Shown piece by piece: positions 48,301 to 61,210 of a stretch of DNA of 64,000 nucleotides (positions are counted from its first letter, which is position 1; each line of letters begins with the position of its first letter). Where the stretch lies: positions 8,742,001-8,806,000 of the forward strand of contig JAJNNQ010000006.1 in NCBI GenBank assembly GCA_027886175.1, read 5' to 3'. The notes under the pieces are model-generated. The model was not told the origin of the DNA. It ran no database searches and worked only from the letters and a program-made list of their open reading frames with translations. The DNA comes from Phylloscopus collybita (Eukaryota; Chordata; Aves; Passeriformes; Phylloscopidae). A program made the position numbers and the translations under genes.

Positions 48301-49438
48301 TAAAAATCTCTACTGGCTGCATCTTCCTACAGTTTTGTTTACCATCTAACATACTCAAAATTCTGTGTCTGAATTCCTGAGTTACTTCTCAGCTAGGGAT
48401 TTGATCTTGAAACACATATACAACTTTCTTTAATTTGCTAAAAGGCACTGTCTGTAGAATTGGCATCAGTGCTGTAAAATGTTCTGCAAATGCAGAGAGC
48501 AAGGCACATGGGATCTGGCTGTGACAGCTAACTTTTGAAGTTATTGTTGATATAAATATTGTCTGTAATCAAAACACTAAATCAGATAATAAAAATAATA
48601 AGTGGTGGTATATTTCACCTCTTCTACTGACAAATAATAATTTAAATGAATATTTTTTTCTGACATTTTAGCATATATCCCCTGAAAGTCTGAAATGATG
48701 GATAATTTCACTTTTGCTGCCTTTTTTTTTTTTTAATAATGCTTCTTCACTCCTTGCATCTCTTTCTAAATCTTTATCATCCCTCTCTTAACCATCTTTA
48801 CCATCTCTCTAAAATACTCAAAAATGTCATCTCAGGATAGCCTTTTGCTTGCTCTTTCAGCAGATAAATATCCTTAAAAGAAATCAAACTTATATTTTAC
48901 AATTTCCCTCTTTGAAATAATTGAGAAGAAAATATACAAAGAAATGCTGTTATGATTTTTGTTCTTGACCTCAAACCATCAAATTATCATTTGACCCATT
49001 TTAATAATTCAAACCTGTATTTTTTCTTTTAATCTTAAAAATGTCAATTAAACACTATCAGTTGTAATGATTGCCTACTGCCTCTGATGAAAATGATTCA
49101 TGTAGAAATGCAGACCCATTTTTATGCATTTATTAATGACATCCTTTAAAAATAATAAACAAAGGAGTAGATTTAATATTTCCAAACACTAAAAGTGAAA
49201 AGTGTATCAGAGTACCAGTGTTATCACTGAGAAAATCTGCAAAAGATCTGGATTGGGCCCGTAAGGTTAGACCAAATAGGTCTGGTCCTGCTTCATTCCT
49301 TATTTTAATGTCTGGAAGATATGGAAGGATGCTGTTTAAAGTACTATCTTTACAAATAGTAGAAGTCAGGAGTTGCTTGGAACAAGTGACCACTGCTGGC
49401 TCACTGTACTAAATATAGCCTTTTAAAAACCTAGCTGG
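45331..49438. other. Unique noncoding DNA, no gene seen
   Basis: About 4 kb of AT-rich DNA. The largest frames (45352-45672, 46015-46320, 47787-48089; about 100 codons) show no domain. Confidence 0.5.
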
Positions 49439-49480
<42 letters not shown>

Positions 49481-49544
49481 AAAAAAGAAAAAAAAAAGGA
49501 AAAAAAGAAAAAAAAAAAGGAAAAAAAAAAAAAGAAAAAAAAAA
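49439..49544 (+). repeat. Long A-rich tract (A40, then AAAAG-type)
   Basis: An uninterrupted A40 run (49439-49478) is followed by about 65 bp of A with single or paired G. No AATAAA at a suitable distance upstream and no recognisable retrocopy body. Confidence 0.95.
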
Positions 49545-49798
49545 GATGGAGGAAGCAGAAAAGGTTAAAAGTGGCCAAATTTTGATTTAGAAATAAAAAT
49601 AATTTAGAAAAAATAAGGAAGTCATCTACATATTAAAAAAACTAGGTTATGGAAAGCACAAAGGAAACCATATACAAATGTTCGTTATTGTGTCTCTTCC
49701 AATCTCCTCCACCCCAACTGACTTCAAGGCTTTTATTTACTTTTTTTTTTCAACACCTCTGCAATGGAATTCTTGAACTGCAGTATTTGCCATAGGAT

Positions 49799-49823
49799 TG
49801 ATTCATGTTCATGACATGAATCA
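49799..49823. repeat. Inverted repeat: 10-bp arms, 5-nt loop
   Basis: tgattcatgt (49799-49808) and acatgaatca (49814-49823) are exact complements around tcatg. Confidence 0.9.
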
Positions 49824-49974
49824 GCTCTCTGATATTTCTAGCTGTATTCAAATGAAATTAGTTTCTTCCAAAGCCACTGAAACTTCTCTGAGTATTTCCC
49901 TGACTTTGCTCTGGATCTGACCAAATGTAATGAAAACTTGCTAGATTACTACAGTTTCTTGGCAACTAGATGAT

Positions 49975-49992
49975 TAAATAAATAAATAAATA
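49975..49992 (+). repeat. (AAAT)n short microsatellite
   Basis: About four AAAT units. Confidence 0.85.
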
Positions 49993-50420
49993 TAGGTGTA
50001 CTTTCTGTTGAGTGTAGTTCAGAACTTCCCTGCCAAATATTATAACTTTGAAGTTCCCAATGGGGAACACTGGAGAAGCAAAACTTAAGAGATATGAGAC
50101 ACAGAAGTTGGACTGATTTTTATTTGCTGTTGAATTAATTTTTAAATATTTTGGTTTGATTTCTTGAAGATCTGTTAATAGAGCACTTTCTGATAAATGC
50201 CATAAGATAGTACTGATGCCTGAAATAACTGAAAAAATGAAAGCAGACTTCTGTATCATATATGAAACTGAGACAAATGAATAAAGATGGGATATAAGTA
50301 GAACTTTTTGAAAGATCCTAACATAGATGTCAGTCAGCAGAGCCATCCTGGCGGTCTCACGTCAAAAGATTCTTCTGCTATCACGATATGTATCTTTGCT
50401 CAGCAATGGAATTTAGAAGT

Positions 50421-50514
50421 AAGGAAAAGAAAAACAAAACAAAAACAAAAACAAAAACAAAATCAAACCCCAAACAAACAAAAAAACCCACCAAAAACAA
50501 AAACACCAAACCAA
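50421..50514 (+). repeat. CAAAA/CAAAC-rich tract
   Basis: A/C-only low-complexity DNA (aaaacaaaacaaaaacaaaa and degenerate units). The Lys/Gln/Asn-rich end of the 50308-50529 frame is its product. Confidence 0.9.
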
Positions 50515-52737
50515 CATTTTAATGTTTAGCAACATTTTTCAGTCAATCAAGGAGTAAAGTAGACTTTGCAAATAACGTGAGCATCCGTAGTTCTTCATCT
50601 TACCCACGTGGGACTGGAAAAAAAATGAGATAACATGGAGAGCATCACTGAACTAAATTAAAATAAATTAAATATTGAATGAGTTCAAGTATTTGCTTTT
50701 CCAGCTGGAAAGAATTACACATTTGTATACAATGATGGGAAAAAACACCTTAAATCTTCCATGCATTTGGAGTATTTGACCATTGAAAAAATCTCCCTTT
50801 TCAAAGTCTGAAGTGCATGGATGTACTAGACTTCATGAGAAAGTGTATGATGACTCCAACCAAGGCTGTCCCCTTGAAATGACAACTAATACAGAACACT
50901 CACAATGTTTTCATTTATCTCTTTCAGTTTACCTGCACCCTGAAAGTCAGGATGTTGAATTAGGAAAACCTTATGCAGAGTGACCTGTGCATCAGATCAG
51001 TATATCACTTCTTCCTTCCCACTTGTAAAAAAAACTTCTGATAAACAACTTGAATTGATTTTCAGTTAATGCAGATGCAAGCAGATACTATTTTTAGCAA
51101 GAACTCCCTGTCCTCGACTCCTAGACTCTGAGACTGAAGCCAGGCCCAAGCTTATTCAAAGTGAGTACTGATAAACCATTGAATTAATGGAAAATTAGAA
51201 ATGCTGGTTTTAACACATTTTGATCCTTAACTCATTCAAACATAGAAAGGTAGAATTTTCATGTTAATTTATATAATATATCTTTATAATGTTAGTTTAT
51301 TTTAATCCTGTAAGGGTTTCAAAATTAGCATTTTGAAGTCCTGACAGGAAAGAATGTATGGCCCGTACCAGAACTTCATCTAGAAAAGTGCAACTGCAGC
51401 CCAACAGCTACTGCTGTTCCTAAAATAAAGGCTGATTCAGGTGGCCCTCCCAGGCTGCAGCACTGGGCTTCCTCTGTAATCAAGTATTTGCATAGTCAGG
51501 CTGGAAAAGACATTTCAGTGACTGCATTCCCATGACTTAATAGGGCATAGGCTCCTAAATACTTCTGTGGGCAGGACCTGTAGTGCAGAGTCTGCCTAAC
51601 CTTAGATATCACTAACTCTGCCCATTGACTTCATAGGCAGCCCTGGGGAGCAGGATGTCTGAAAGCTTACTGCTGTTTCAAATCTAAACCAGCTATGTAA
51701 AAGTAGATGCCCTGACTTTTGCTTCAGTGGTTCTGATGAGATAAGAGAAAAAGAAAGTAGTCTGGCTCCAACCCTCATTATGATTTTATGTAAATTATTT
51801 TAAGTAGGGACTCTTGCCCTCCAGCGCACGAGGATCCTGAAGTTGATCTACTTTCTAGTTTAGGAAACTTTCAAAAATTTTTCAAGTAAACTTTATATTT
51901 GCTTGGAAATACACAATGATGGTAGGGTGTGTGTGTTCCAGTATAATGAAAACCGCTTTTAAATACCTTAGAGTTCTTTTATCCATTTACCTTTCCATTC
52001 TTGCATTATAGAAACAGTACATTCTCTCACTGTGAAGAAACACTGGAGAATTATTTATTTAGGTAGAGATTTTTTTGCAACATTTATAGGCTAATTGTCT
52101 ATGTAGTTCTTATGAAATTTTATTTAAATTCTCTAAACAGAACTACATATGAGACTGCCTAAAGAGAAAATCAGAAAAGATTGTGGTGATGGATGCTAAG
52201 GAACAAAAATTAAGGATGTATTAGCTGGCACAGGATTTCACAGACATTTATACAGAACCCCACTCTTTGTACTGATTTTAGAGAATTTCTTCATAAAGGT
52301 AGATCCTTGAAATTTTCTCATCATTGTGCCTGAATGAGTTCTCAAATTACAAATATATGCATATCTACTAGAAAGCATTCTCCTGAGGCTGAGATTCTGG
52401 CATCTGGCTTAGTCAGGAAGGGAAACCATAGAAAAGAGAAATTATAGTCCTGAATCCTAAAAGGTTACTGTTCTCAGTAAGAAATCTCAGCTATTTACAG
52501 CACTAGGCACAAAAAAAAAAGATACCAAACAGCTTTCCCATAGCCAAAATAAGTAACAGATCTGGATTTGATATTCATTTCTTTTTCAGCAAATGGCTGT
52601 ACCAAGCTAGAATTTTCAAAATGTCTATCACTATACATATATAGATTTAATTCAATTTAAAACAAGGCTCATTGTATAAATGCATTGCATCTTCAAAGAG
52701 AGGCTTCCTCAAAATCATAGCATGAGAGCTTCCCGTG
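50515..52737. other. Unique noncoding DNA, no gene seen
   Basis: AT-rich DNA, somewhat GC-richer at 51360-51660. No recognisable gene or repeat. Confidence 0.5.
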
Positions 52738-52776
52738 GTTTCCATGGAAATGACCTTTCACTATTTCCATGGTAAT
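52738..52776. promoter_or_regulatory. Pair of RFX/X-box-like palindromes
   Basis: gtttccatggaaat (52738-52751) and atttccatggtaat (52763-52776) both have the CCATGG-centred arrangement of RFX X-boxes (consensus close to GTTNCCATGGNAAC), 25 bp apart centre to centre. The outer bases deviate (AAAT and TAAT instead of AAC). Two copies this close are suggestive of an RFX-bound element, but binding is inference. Confidence 0.4.
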
Positions 52777-55700
52777 GGATCTAGTTTTATATATTTCTCT
52801 TTCATGAGACTTTATTACACCAACAAAGCTACCATACAGAATATAGTCCTTAACTTATGGATGTGAACTCACTGAGAGAAATTTTCTGGCTCCCAAGCCC
52901 CATGGGCATGCTATGCTTTTGTATGTCTTTTTAGTACTGTGCAACAGACTTTTGAGAAAGATCACCTATTGCAAATTGTCAGTAGAGAAATGCTGACATA
53001 TTTTTGCTCATTGCTATGTTTCTAAAGGAGTCTCTGGATTCATCTGCTGCAGTCTTTTCCAGACTGCTCCACTGCTCCCAAAGGCAGAACAGCTGGAAAA
53101 AAAAAAATAGAATGGATTGAGAGTTCAGAGTCTTCTATAAATTCCAGGCTGTTGATCATATCCTGCTGTGAAATAAATATTATCTAGGGCATTTATTTAA
53201 AATCTATAGGCCTTTGAAATTACATAGGCTTCTTGATCTTTCTTTTAGAATTTATACTTGAAATTGTTTTTCTCTTTCCATTTTTTTTAATTGTTCTGGT
53301 TATTGTTGCTATCATTGAAAGCTAAAATCTTCTTCACCCCGGAGACAAAATGAATGGAAGCAGTGGATTCAAACATATAGAACTGAGAGCAACAGAACAA
53401 CCAAGGTATCACAGACCCCAGCATCCTTGACACATAAAGACACCCAGCTAGACCTATGGTGTGAAGCACCTTAAGGTGTTATGAAGATGGAGCTTGGACA
53501 GGATGGTGGTGCACTGAGGTTCACAGATTAAAAAAAAAATCCATAGCCTTTGGAGTAATGTTCCAGTAAGGTGTAGTTTGGAAGGAACTTTAAAGAAATA
53601 AAAATAATAATAAAAAAATTTCAATAAAGCTTCTTCCATCCCTGTCAAAAGATCTAGGGTTTAATAATAAACCCCCTCCCATCCAGAAAAATTAAACAAA
53701 TTATATCTGTGAGGAAACTGCTAGAAAAGTGCATATCCCTCAGAGAATGAGAAAAACACATAAACCTGATTGAGCATTTTAGTCTGACTCATGTCTAATT
53801 GGTGATGATGCATAAGAAAGGGAGAATTCAAGCCTGTCATTCAGGTTTGAGTTTTCTGGGCTAGCTGTTAGAAAAATGCCAATTTTTAGACTAAGTTAGA
53901 CATGAGACAGACACAGGTGGCAGCAAGACAATGTTTGCATGCAGTAAAGGTAAAATAGCCACTTTCCAGTATAAAATTTAGTTTTAATGCTCTTTTTTTT
54001 TTTAACTAAAAAATAGATCAAAATAGAGCTCTTGCTCTTAGAAATGTCCTAACTCCTTTGTGTGCTTCAAAGGAGATAATGAGCAACATATAAATCAATT
54101 GTAATTAAGTAGTCAACTGGTATAAAAACACATGTATTACTTTACATGGCAGTTAAAGAATATCTAAAACACTAGGATCATCAGTTGTTCTTTTTGTTAA
54201 GGTACTACAGTGACAGTGACTATCAAGGCTTCAACCTGCTATCACTGAAAACATTCCACTCCATTTAATTCTATTCCTTATACATTTCTAAATGAAGAGC
54301 ACTGCAAGTAATGACTTTTATTCTATGGATTGAACTCACAGCCTTGTCAGAGAAATATCAGGGCTGGAAATACTTAAAACACAAAGAAATATGGTGTCTG
54401 AAAAAACAGAAGTCATCTAGCTTTAAATTTCTACAGGGTTCATGTTTACACATGAGCTACTAACATTTAAATTCATAGGACTGATTTTGGCCACTTCAGG
54501 ATGAAATGAGATCAACCAATGCCCCCAAATTATTTGCTTGTCTCCACTAACTGTAACGGGTGTCTAGGTGATTAGATCATTCAGTCAAATAAATTTAATC
54601 CAAGATAATTGCAGACAACTGATAATACTAAAGGACAGCATTTATTTTTCTTGAACGATTTCTCTTATGCAGCAGTTTTGTGTCACTAGTTCTCTAGAGA
54701 AAATGCTTAAAAGAGCCTCTGAAATTATTTTTCTAAGTGAAGTTCGTATCTTTATTGACAATTATAGATTTTTAATTTTTTTATCTCCAAATTCTTGAAA
54801 TAGTCCTGTTTAAAGAACCTCAAAGCCTTTACTTAAGTGAAACATTTGCTTTGGGCAACCAGCTATTTTTGGATATGACAGTGGATTAGTTTTCCTCTTA
54901 AATAATGCTGAATTCCCATTTATTTTCACTGTATCTTGACATTCTTGTCACATTTACAAAGACAGACTACCTATTTCTTGTCATGGTCTATAGCAAAGAT
55001 GTTTACAATAGTACCTACAAAAGCATTTGGATCAGCACAATAATATACTGCTTCCATTTTCAAAGGTATAACTCTAAGTGACGTCAACATTTGCCTCCAA
55101 CAAGGTAATTGTCTTCCTGATAAAGAACTACATCAGCAATAGAAATTATCTAAGAAAGAATATTAATTAGAAAAAAAAAATCAGTAATTTGCAAGTTAGG
55201 AAGACTGCGCCAGCATAAGAGAAAACAAACAAAAAAAATCCCAAACAAACCCATTATTAAAACCCACAAAAAAAGCCATTTCTAAATATTTTTTTTTAAA
55301 AAAGTATAAAAGCAATAAGAAATGCAGAGACTTAACACTGTTGAAGTTTTATTACTACACCCCTGTGGTATGCAGTATGTCACCAAACAGACATAAGTGT
55401 CCTGTCAGAGACTTCTATAAAAAGAACCACATCAATGGCAGAAATAATTGACTTAAAAGTACATCTAGAGATAAATACCAAGTGTACTGGTTGTAAAATG
55501 ATGTCTCAAAGTTCTGTCATTGAAGCACACACAACTGCAGCTCCTTCCACCTCTATCTCCCATGAAGGACAGAGCAGTGACATTCCTGTCTGCAAAGGAA
55601 AAACTGCCTTGGTTCTGCAAGTGGGCCCTGTGGTTACTCTCTCTTACCAAGGAATGTATGGTTTCCTGGCATGAAATGAGGTTTGTTTCTGTGATCTCTG

Positions 55701-56289
55701 AATGAGCCTTTGGAAAGGCCAGTTTGAAGAAGCTGGAGGAGGAAAATGTTTTCCAAACCACTCATAATGCTATTGTCAGGCATATTTCTGTGTATTGTCA
55801 AACCAAAAAAGTAATCTTTCTGACAGCAAAATGAGCTCTTACATTATTTTGCAATTAACATATGTTCCAAATGATAGATTGTATTTCAAGTATTTAGCAT
55901 TAAAATAAAAAACTAAAGGCAAAAGGACGGATGATGTGACACTTCTGGAATTGGATTCACTGGTATAATCTTTCAACACTCTATTTTCTGATCCATCTAA
56001 ATAGCTTTGTAGCTGGTTAAAGCATGCCCCGTACCTCCCAGCTGTAGAAACTGTCATAGCCATTTGGATTCAGAAAAGGATTATGTTCTCCACTGCTTTT
56101 AATTAACATCTTTCTATCCATAGTCAAAGCAACACTTGAGCAATTTCAATTTAACATTTCCCATCTATCTGAATTCTAATCCACCCACTCCTTTTGATAA
56201 AACATTGAGTAGTGACCTGAAAATAGTGTTGCAAAGAAGTTTGAGAAAGAACCTGGCAGGGGAAAAAATTGCAAGGTTAAAGATCTGAT
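52777..56289. other. Noncoding DNA, no gene seen
   Basis: AT-rich sequence with short A/T runs. The overlapping frames at 55435-55761 on both strands have no recognisable domain. Confidence 0.45.
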
Positions 56290-56680
56290 AACCACTGGTT
56301 ACTAATTTAAACTGCTAATGTTCTAATGGAGCTGGAGTTAGGACTCCTATTGATTAGCTGAGGTTTGCAAAACATTCACTCCCAAATATAATTTGCTGTA
56401 TATAGTTACATTTACGAGGCAAACAAGCTATAAAAAGAAAAGCAACTCTGCCACGCAGTAGTGGCAATGAATGCAGTAGCTGTGAAGCTCTGTGATAGGA
56501 TATGACATGCATTTCTCCATACATTTACATTTTAAACTTTTAATGAAAGCATATTGTCAGGGAATGCCAAGCCCACTACATATTTTCCCTTTGCAGTGCA
56601 GTGACAAGATCCTGTTTCATGTTGCAAACAAGAAAACATTTTGTATTAAATGGGGAGTGAATATGCAAAAATGAAATTGA
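56290..56680. promoter_or_regulatory. Candidate conserved noncoding element
   Basis: Complex non-repetitive DNA with several TF-like words: actcctattgattagctgag, tttgcaaaacattcactccc, acatttacgaggcaaacaag and ctgccacgcagtagtggcaa. Few simple runs and several CpG-bearing words distinguish it from the DNA around it. No coding frame beyond 60 codons. Confidence 0.4.
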
Positions 56681-57109
56681 ACAAGTTCCTACAGCAAATC
56701 TGCTCCCCATCAAAAATCTAACGGAAGCTTTTTTCAAAGGCAAAATCATTTTACTCCTTCTCTTATGAAGCAGGTTCTTATCAGATGTCTAAATGCTGGC
56801 TGTTGGGAAATTTTCTCTGTCTTCAAGAAAGATGCAAAGATGCTAGAGCACTTCCTGAAACTTCATCAGCAAAATAATTTCTTCTATTAAGAAAATAAAG
56901 TTGAAATTAATTCATGCATATGGAAATAACTGACTGAGTCAGACTGTTAAATGCCTTTTAACATCTAACTTCATGGATTGATGGTATCACTTGATATACA
57001 AAAATCTGCAAAAACTTAAAAAATGTAACATTCATAAGATCAAAATAAGATTTAATTTAGAGTTCTTTCAGCAGGGTATTGTTTTGAGTTTATCTATGTT
57101 CAAAAACTA

Positions 57110-57230
57110 ATTAAATTGTCCCCCTGGGTCCATAATAAACTGTTTTACTTTTTTTCCTTTGATGATGGCTATCAATTATGAGAGTTTAGTTTATTCTGGC
57201 CATAATCTGGCTTTTACTAAGCTGAAAAAA
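57110..57230. promoter_or_regulatory. Candidate conserved noncoding element
   Basis: Contains a SOX/TCF-like word (cctttgatgatgg), a homeodomain-like word (tatcaattatgag) and ttctggccataatctgg in close succession. Confidence 0.3.
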
Positions 57231-57529
57231 GGCATGTTGATGTATTGCATTCAGTATGACTAAATGGTCTAGAAGCTGGAGCTCATCAGTCTCACACATG
57301 GCTCTTAAAAATCCCAATACAAGAAGTCTGTCCTACTTAGAGAAAGTTACCATATCCTAATGCAACAACCTCTTTGTTTTTACCACCATTTTACCAAGTT
57401 ATTGCAGCAATGCATTATTAAGTGAAACTTAGGATGGTGTCCTGCTTATGGACACCAGGGATCATTTTTTTCTGCCACTGACATCAAATTGTTTAAAAAT
57501 GAACGCAGAATCCCTCAACCTCAGGTAAA

Positions 57530-57930
57530 GTCAGATTCTGCAGAAGGGGAATTCATGCATCCGTGCTGGATGCCGCAACCCCTAGCACACCAAGGAGCAC
57601 TTACAAGTGCACTGTACAATACTGAGATTAACAGGCTCCTCTCAAATTTAGCTGCCAGCTAGAATGGGCCTGGGCTACCCAATCACGTTCCAGATTCATC
57701 TAATAACTTTGGCAGTAGTATTACAATAAAAAGATTCATAATTCATAATGGCAAAGGTGACGATGTGAACCTTAGTGAAAAGACACAAAACTGTACATTA
57801 AGAGACAATTATGGGTCCCAAGTACAGCAAGCCAAGCAGGTGATGACTATCATCAAACCTGTCAGCAGGCAGTGTGCCAACCTGCAATCCTGATGACAGT
57901 GAGTGGTTTATTTATTCTGTTGTGAGTAAT
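57530..57930. promoter_or_regulatory. Candidate conserved noncoding element
   Basis: About 400 bp of complex sequence with CpG kept (gcatccgtgctggatgccgc, ggtgacgatgtg), TAAT-type words (cataattcataatggc), gacaattatgggtcccaag and repeated ctgtca/tgatga words. No coding potential. Confidence 0.4.
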
Positions 57931-58079
57931 GTTGGTGTGCTATTTTTGGTCTCTGGGTATATTTGCAAGAAAAGTGCGGGATCCTACCTCCTTTTGGTCA
58001 TCAGTGTTTCCTCAGACGTGAATACTTGAATATCTGTTCCCATTTCAAGAATTAAAAGTGAAAATGACTCTCATTTGGA

Positions 58080-58420
58080 GTATCAGTGCTTCACCGCAAT
58101 TGAGTGTTGAGTTAGCCCCATAGCAGATCTTTAATGAGATAAATGTTATTACACTGTTAAAAGATAGTTGAGTATGGTGAAACTATCTCTCTGCAGAGAA
58201 CTGAGGGCTCTCTTTAGAGCTTGAATCTCAGATTCTTTTCGAAGACAATTCAAAACTGTTCTTCGGTCTTTAAAGAAGGAGTCACTCAGAAAGAAAGATC
58301 TGATTTTCTGTACGAATAGCACCATTAAAGTTAACGCATTTTATAAGTAAAGTATTCAGCTGAGTATTATCTGCCATTAAGATAATTAGATCTAATTTTG
58401 CCTTGGACCTTAGTTGAAGC
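58080..58420. promoter_or_regulatory. Candidate conserved noncoding element
   Basis: Complex sequence including tgcttcaccgcaattgagtg, ttcttttcgaagacaattc, gttcttcggtc, ttctgtacgaatagcacc and gccattaagataattagatc. Five or so CpG and clustered homeodomain-like ATTA words in AT-rich DNA suggest constraint. Confidence 0.4.
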
Positions 58421-61159
58421 TTTGCAGTGGGAAATAATTTCTAGAAGTTTTACCTATTTAAACAGACAAGTTAAATAGGGGATTTTGACAGACATTTCTA
58501 GCTCATTCTCAAATCAGATTTACTTGACATCAGAATTACATTTTTAATGTGCAAAACTCTAGCTAACCATACTTAAAGAACTATATTGGGATTTCTGAAT
58601 GAAAACTATCAAGCTATATATGTCTTCAGATATGCACTGACAGTGAAAGCATCTTGAAAAATTACTATCTCCTGATAATACAGGTATGCCACAGTTGTCA
58701 AACATGTAAAAAACTGACCTAAAACTGTGCCACTAGCAATTTTCACAGTGACAATGTTAAATGTTTTTTTAAGATTTCATCTATAAAATTAGAAGCCAAA
58801 TCCTCTTTTGATTAAGTAAACAGCTAAACATTAGTCCATTTCATGGGAAATAAGACTGCTTTATCCTCAAAAGAAAAATTATACCATCCTCTTGCTTAAC
58901 CTTTTTTTCATTGCCAAACATATAGCCAAATAGAAACTTCTGAGCAAAATAATTGTCACTGTTTTTTCCAGATGAAGAAGGTCAGACATGAAAAAATAAT
59001 TGTTATTCCAAGCTTTACAGAGCTCAATTACCTCTCTACTCAGGCAAATTCCCCAATGATGCCACCAATATTTTTACCTCAATTACGACTGAATCATCCA
59101 ATAATAACATTAAAAACAATAGACATGGAATTTCAGAATAAAACTGAAAGCTTGCAATAGATTTGACCGTGTACTGTACCACTTCATCTTTCTCCAGCAT
59201 TGCCATGTTTGCTTTTGTTTTCATTGGGAACTATAAAACAGATTTTTAGGTATTCTTAAATAAACATGTTTTTCTCTATGTTTTCCCCACTATTTCATCC
59301 AATTTATTCTGTATTTTCTGCTGGATTGGGCTGATATACAAATTGAGATATATTTTATCTCACCCTTGAAGTCCACTGTATTCTTGAACCCACACTGAAT
59401 CTCCAGCAGAAATGACAGAAGTACCAGGAGACACTGTGTTCAATGGAGTAGCCTAATTTACTCAGAAGAAAATGGAATTACAGTAGCTTGTGACAGGGCA
59501 TACCTGATTTAAATTGTGATGATGTTAAACAGATTTACACATATTTGAGGAATGTGGGACTGAATCAAGATACCAGTTTAAAAGGATTTGAACAAGAAAA
59601 TTCAACACAAAGCCTCAAGATTGTACAAAAGAACTTCTGAAACTTTATTGTGAATTTTAAAGTACATTTAGAAAGGATCTTATCCTTCATATCATTAATT
59701 AAAAATAAATTTAAAGAAATCCACATACTAGTAGTTTGAGCAAAGTTCAGTACAGACTTTTTGAAGTCACAATATATACATTGCATGAGAGTGCAATAAG
59801 CTTCCAATTACATTAGGTATATATTTCTAAAATAAAGAGCTTTGATTTGACATGTGTGAGAGGCATACTGTTTACAATGAAAACATTTTACAAAATATAG
59901 CAAAGGAAAAATGGAATTTAATACATTTTGAATGTACAACTACTTTATACTTTTTTTAGGTAATTCTTTACTCAAAGTGTACAAAAGTCTATTTTTAAAG
60001 GACACCTGTTCATTTGCACTGTCCAATACTGATTAGAAATTATAGTTTTAAAGATTCATTACTATACATATCAGTGAATTTGTATTCAACTCCATAGCCA
60101 CTACAATGAAGAAAATATTACAGAACCATTTACAGCATCTTCTTCTCTCCTAAACTATGCATAGATAAATACATAGCAATGGTGCCTATTACTACAATAA
60201 AAGTGAAACATTTCACCTGATTTTTGCAACTATTCTTTGCATAAATATAATGCATTGTATATATATATTAGTTTATTTAACAATCAACTGATTGCTTATT
60301 TTAACACTCAGTAACATACAGAAGCACATACACTGCTATCCTTAAATATTTTCCACTCTGTAGTGGCTCATAAGATTCAAAAAATCAACACTGCAAATCT
60401 GTAATTCTCAGCTTGGGGAAGACTATCCCTCAGATGGACTGATACTACTTATACAAGTTGAACTGTACTATGAATCCATAGCGTCCACCTCCGAAATACA
60501 TAACAGGAGTAATATAGTATACTGTGGCTACTAACTACTGCATAATCATTATATAGGAAATTGTCACATCAACTGTTTTACATTTATGATTACTCATTAC
60601 ATTATATCACACACAGAGCAAAACTTTCCCAACGGATGGATCTCCTTTTCTACAGTTTTTCATGTTTTAGAGAAAAAATCATCACACAGTGACAATGTTA
60701 TGTCTGGAGAAGTATGCAAAATGTGTTTCCTTTTTCAGAGTAAGCAGTTAACTACTAATTATTTTACAATCAGGATGTAAAATTAAATCTTTAAAGAGAA
60801 AGTCAAGTTTTCAGCACTGCAATTAAAGAAATTATGTACTGGGGGTGTGGGACTATCACTCAAAACTGTGTGAAAAGCATACCAGAAAATTAGTTAGCCA
60901 ATAATGAATTAAAAGTTGCACTTTCCTTTTAAACAGAGCACAGTAGGGTTATGTAATTTGTGTCCAACTACTCTTCAAAGTGTTATCTGAACAGCTCAAA
61001 GTATATGCAAAGGACAAGACAGCTTTGCATTCATTATTGCCAAATAAAAGGAATGTGCTGAAATATATAATGACCGATGGTGGATTTTTTACCACCACCA
61101 AAGATGATTGGGACATTAAGCTTTGCAGAAGAGAGCACGTTTTTCCTGTTCAGGGTGGA
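58421..61159. other. Noncoding DNA, no gene seen
   Basis: AT-rich with scattered AATAAA/TTTATT words on both strands. A small block at 60470-60500 keeps CpG. A 28-codon minus-strand frame there was examined and rejected as an exon. Confidence 0.45.
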
Positions 61160-61210
61160 CAAAACCCCATGCTACCTGGATTTGCCAAACTCCATGCTAC
61201 ATGGATTTGC
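61160..61210 (+). repeat. 25-bp tandem duplication, slightly diverged
   Basis: ccatgctacctggatttgc (61167-61185) recurs as ccatgctacatggatttgc (61192-61210), one mismatch in 19. The period of 25 bp is not a multiple of three, so it shifts frame within the overlapping ORFs at 60980-61240 and 61077-61454. This argues against their being selected coding sequence. Confidence 0.85.

Noticed and set aside
49439..49544. Poly(A) tail of a processed pseudogene
   Set aside because: No AATAAA at the expected distance and no mRNA-like body upstream; simple-repeat expansion is enough.
60445..60530. Minus-strand 28-codon frame ending in TAG, with a Tyr/Gly-rich peptide, as a possible terminal coding exon
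   Set aside because: The upstream AG positions lack a polypyrimidine tract, an in-frame TAG sits just before the frame, and I recognise no protein family in the peptide.
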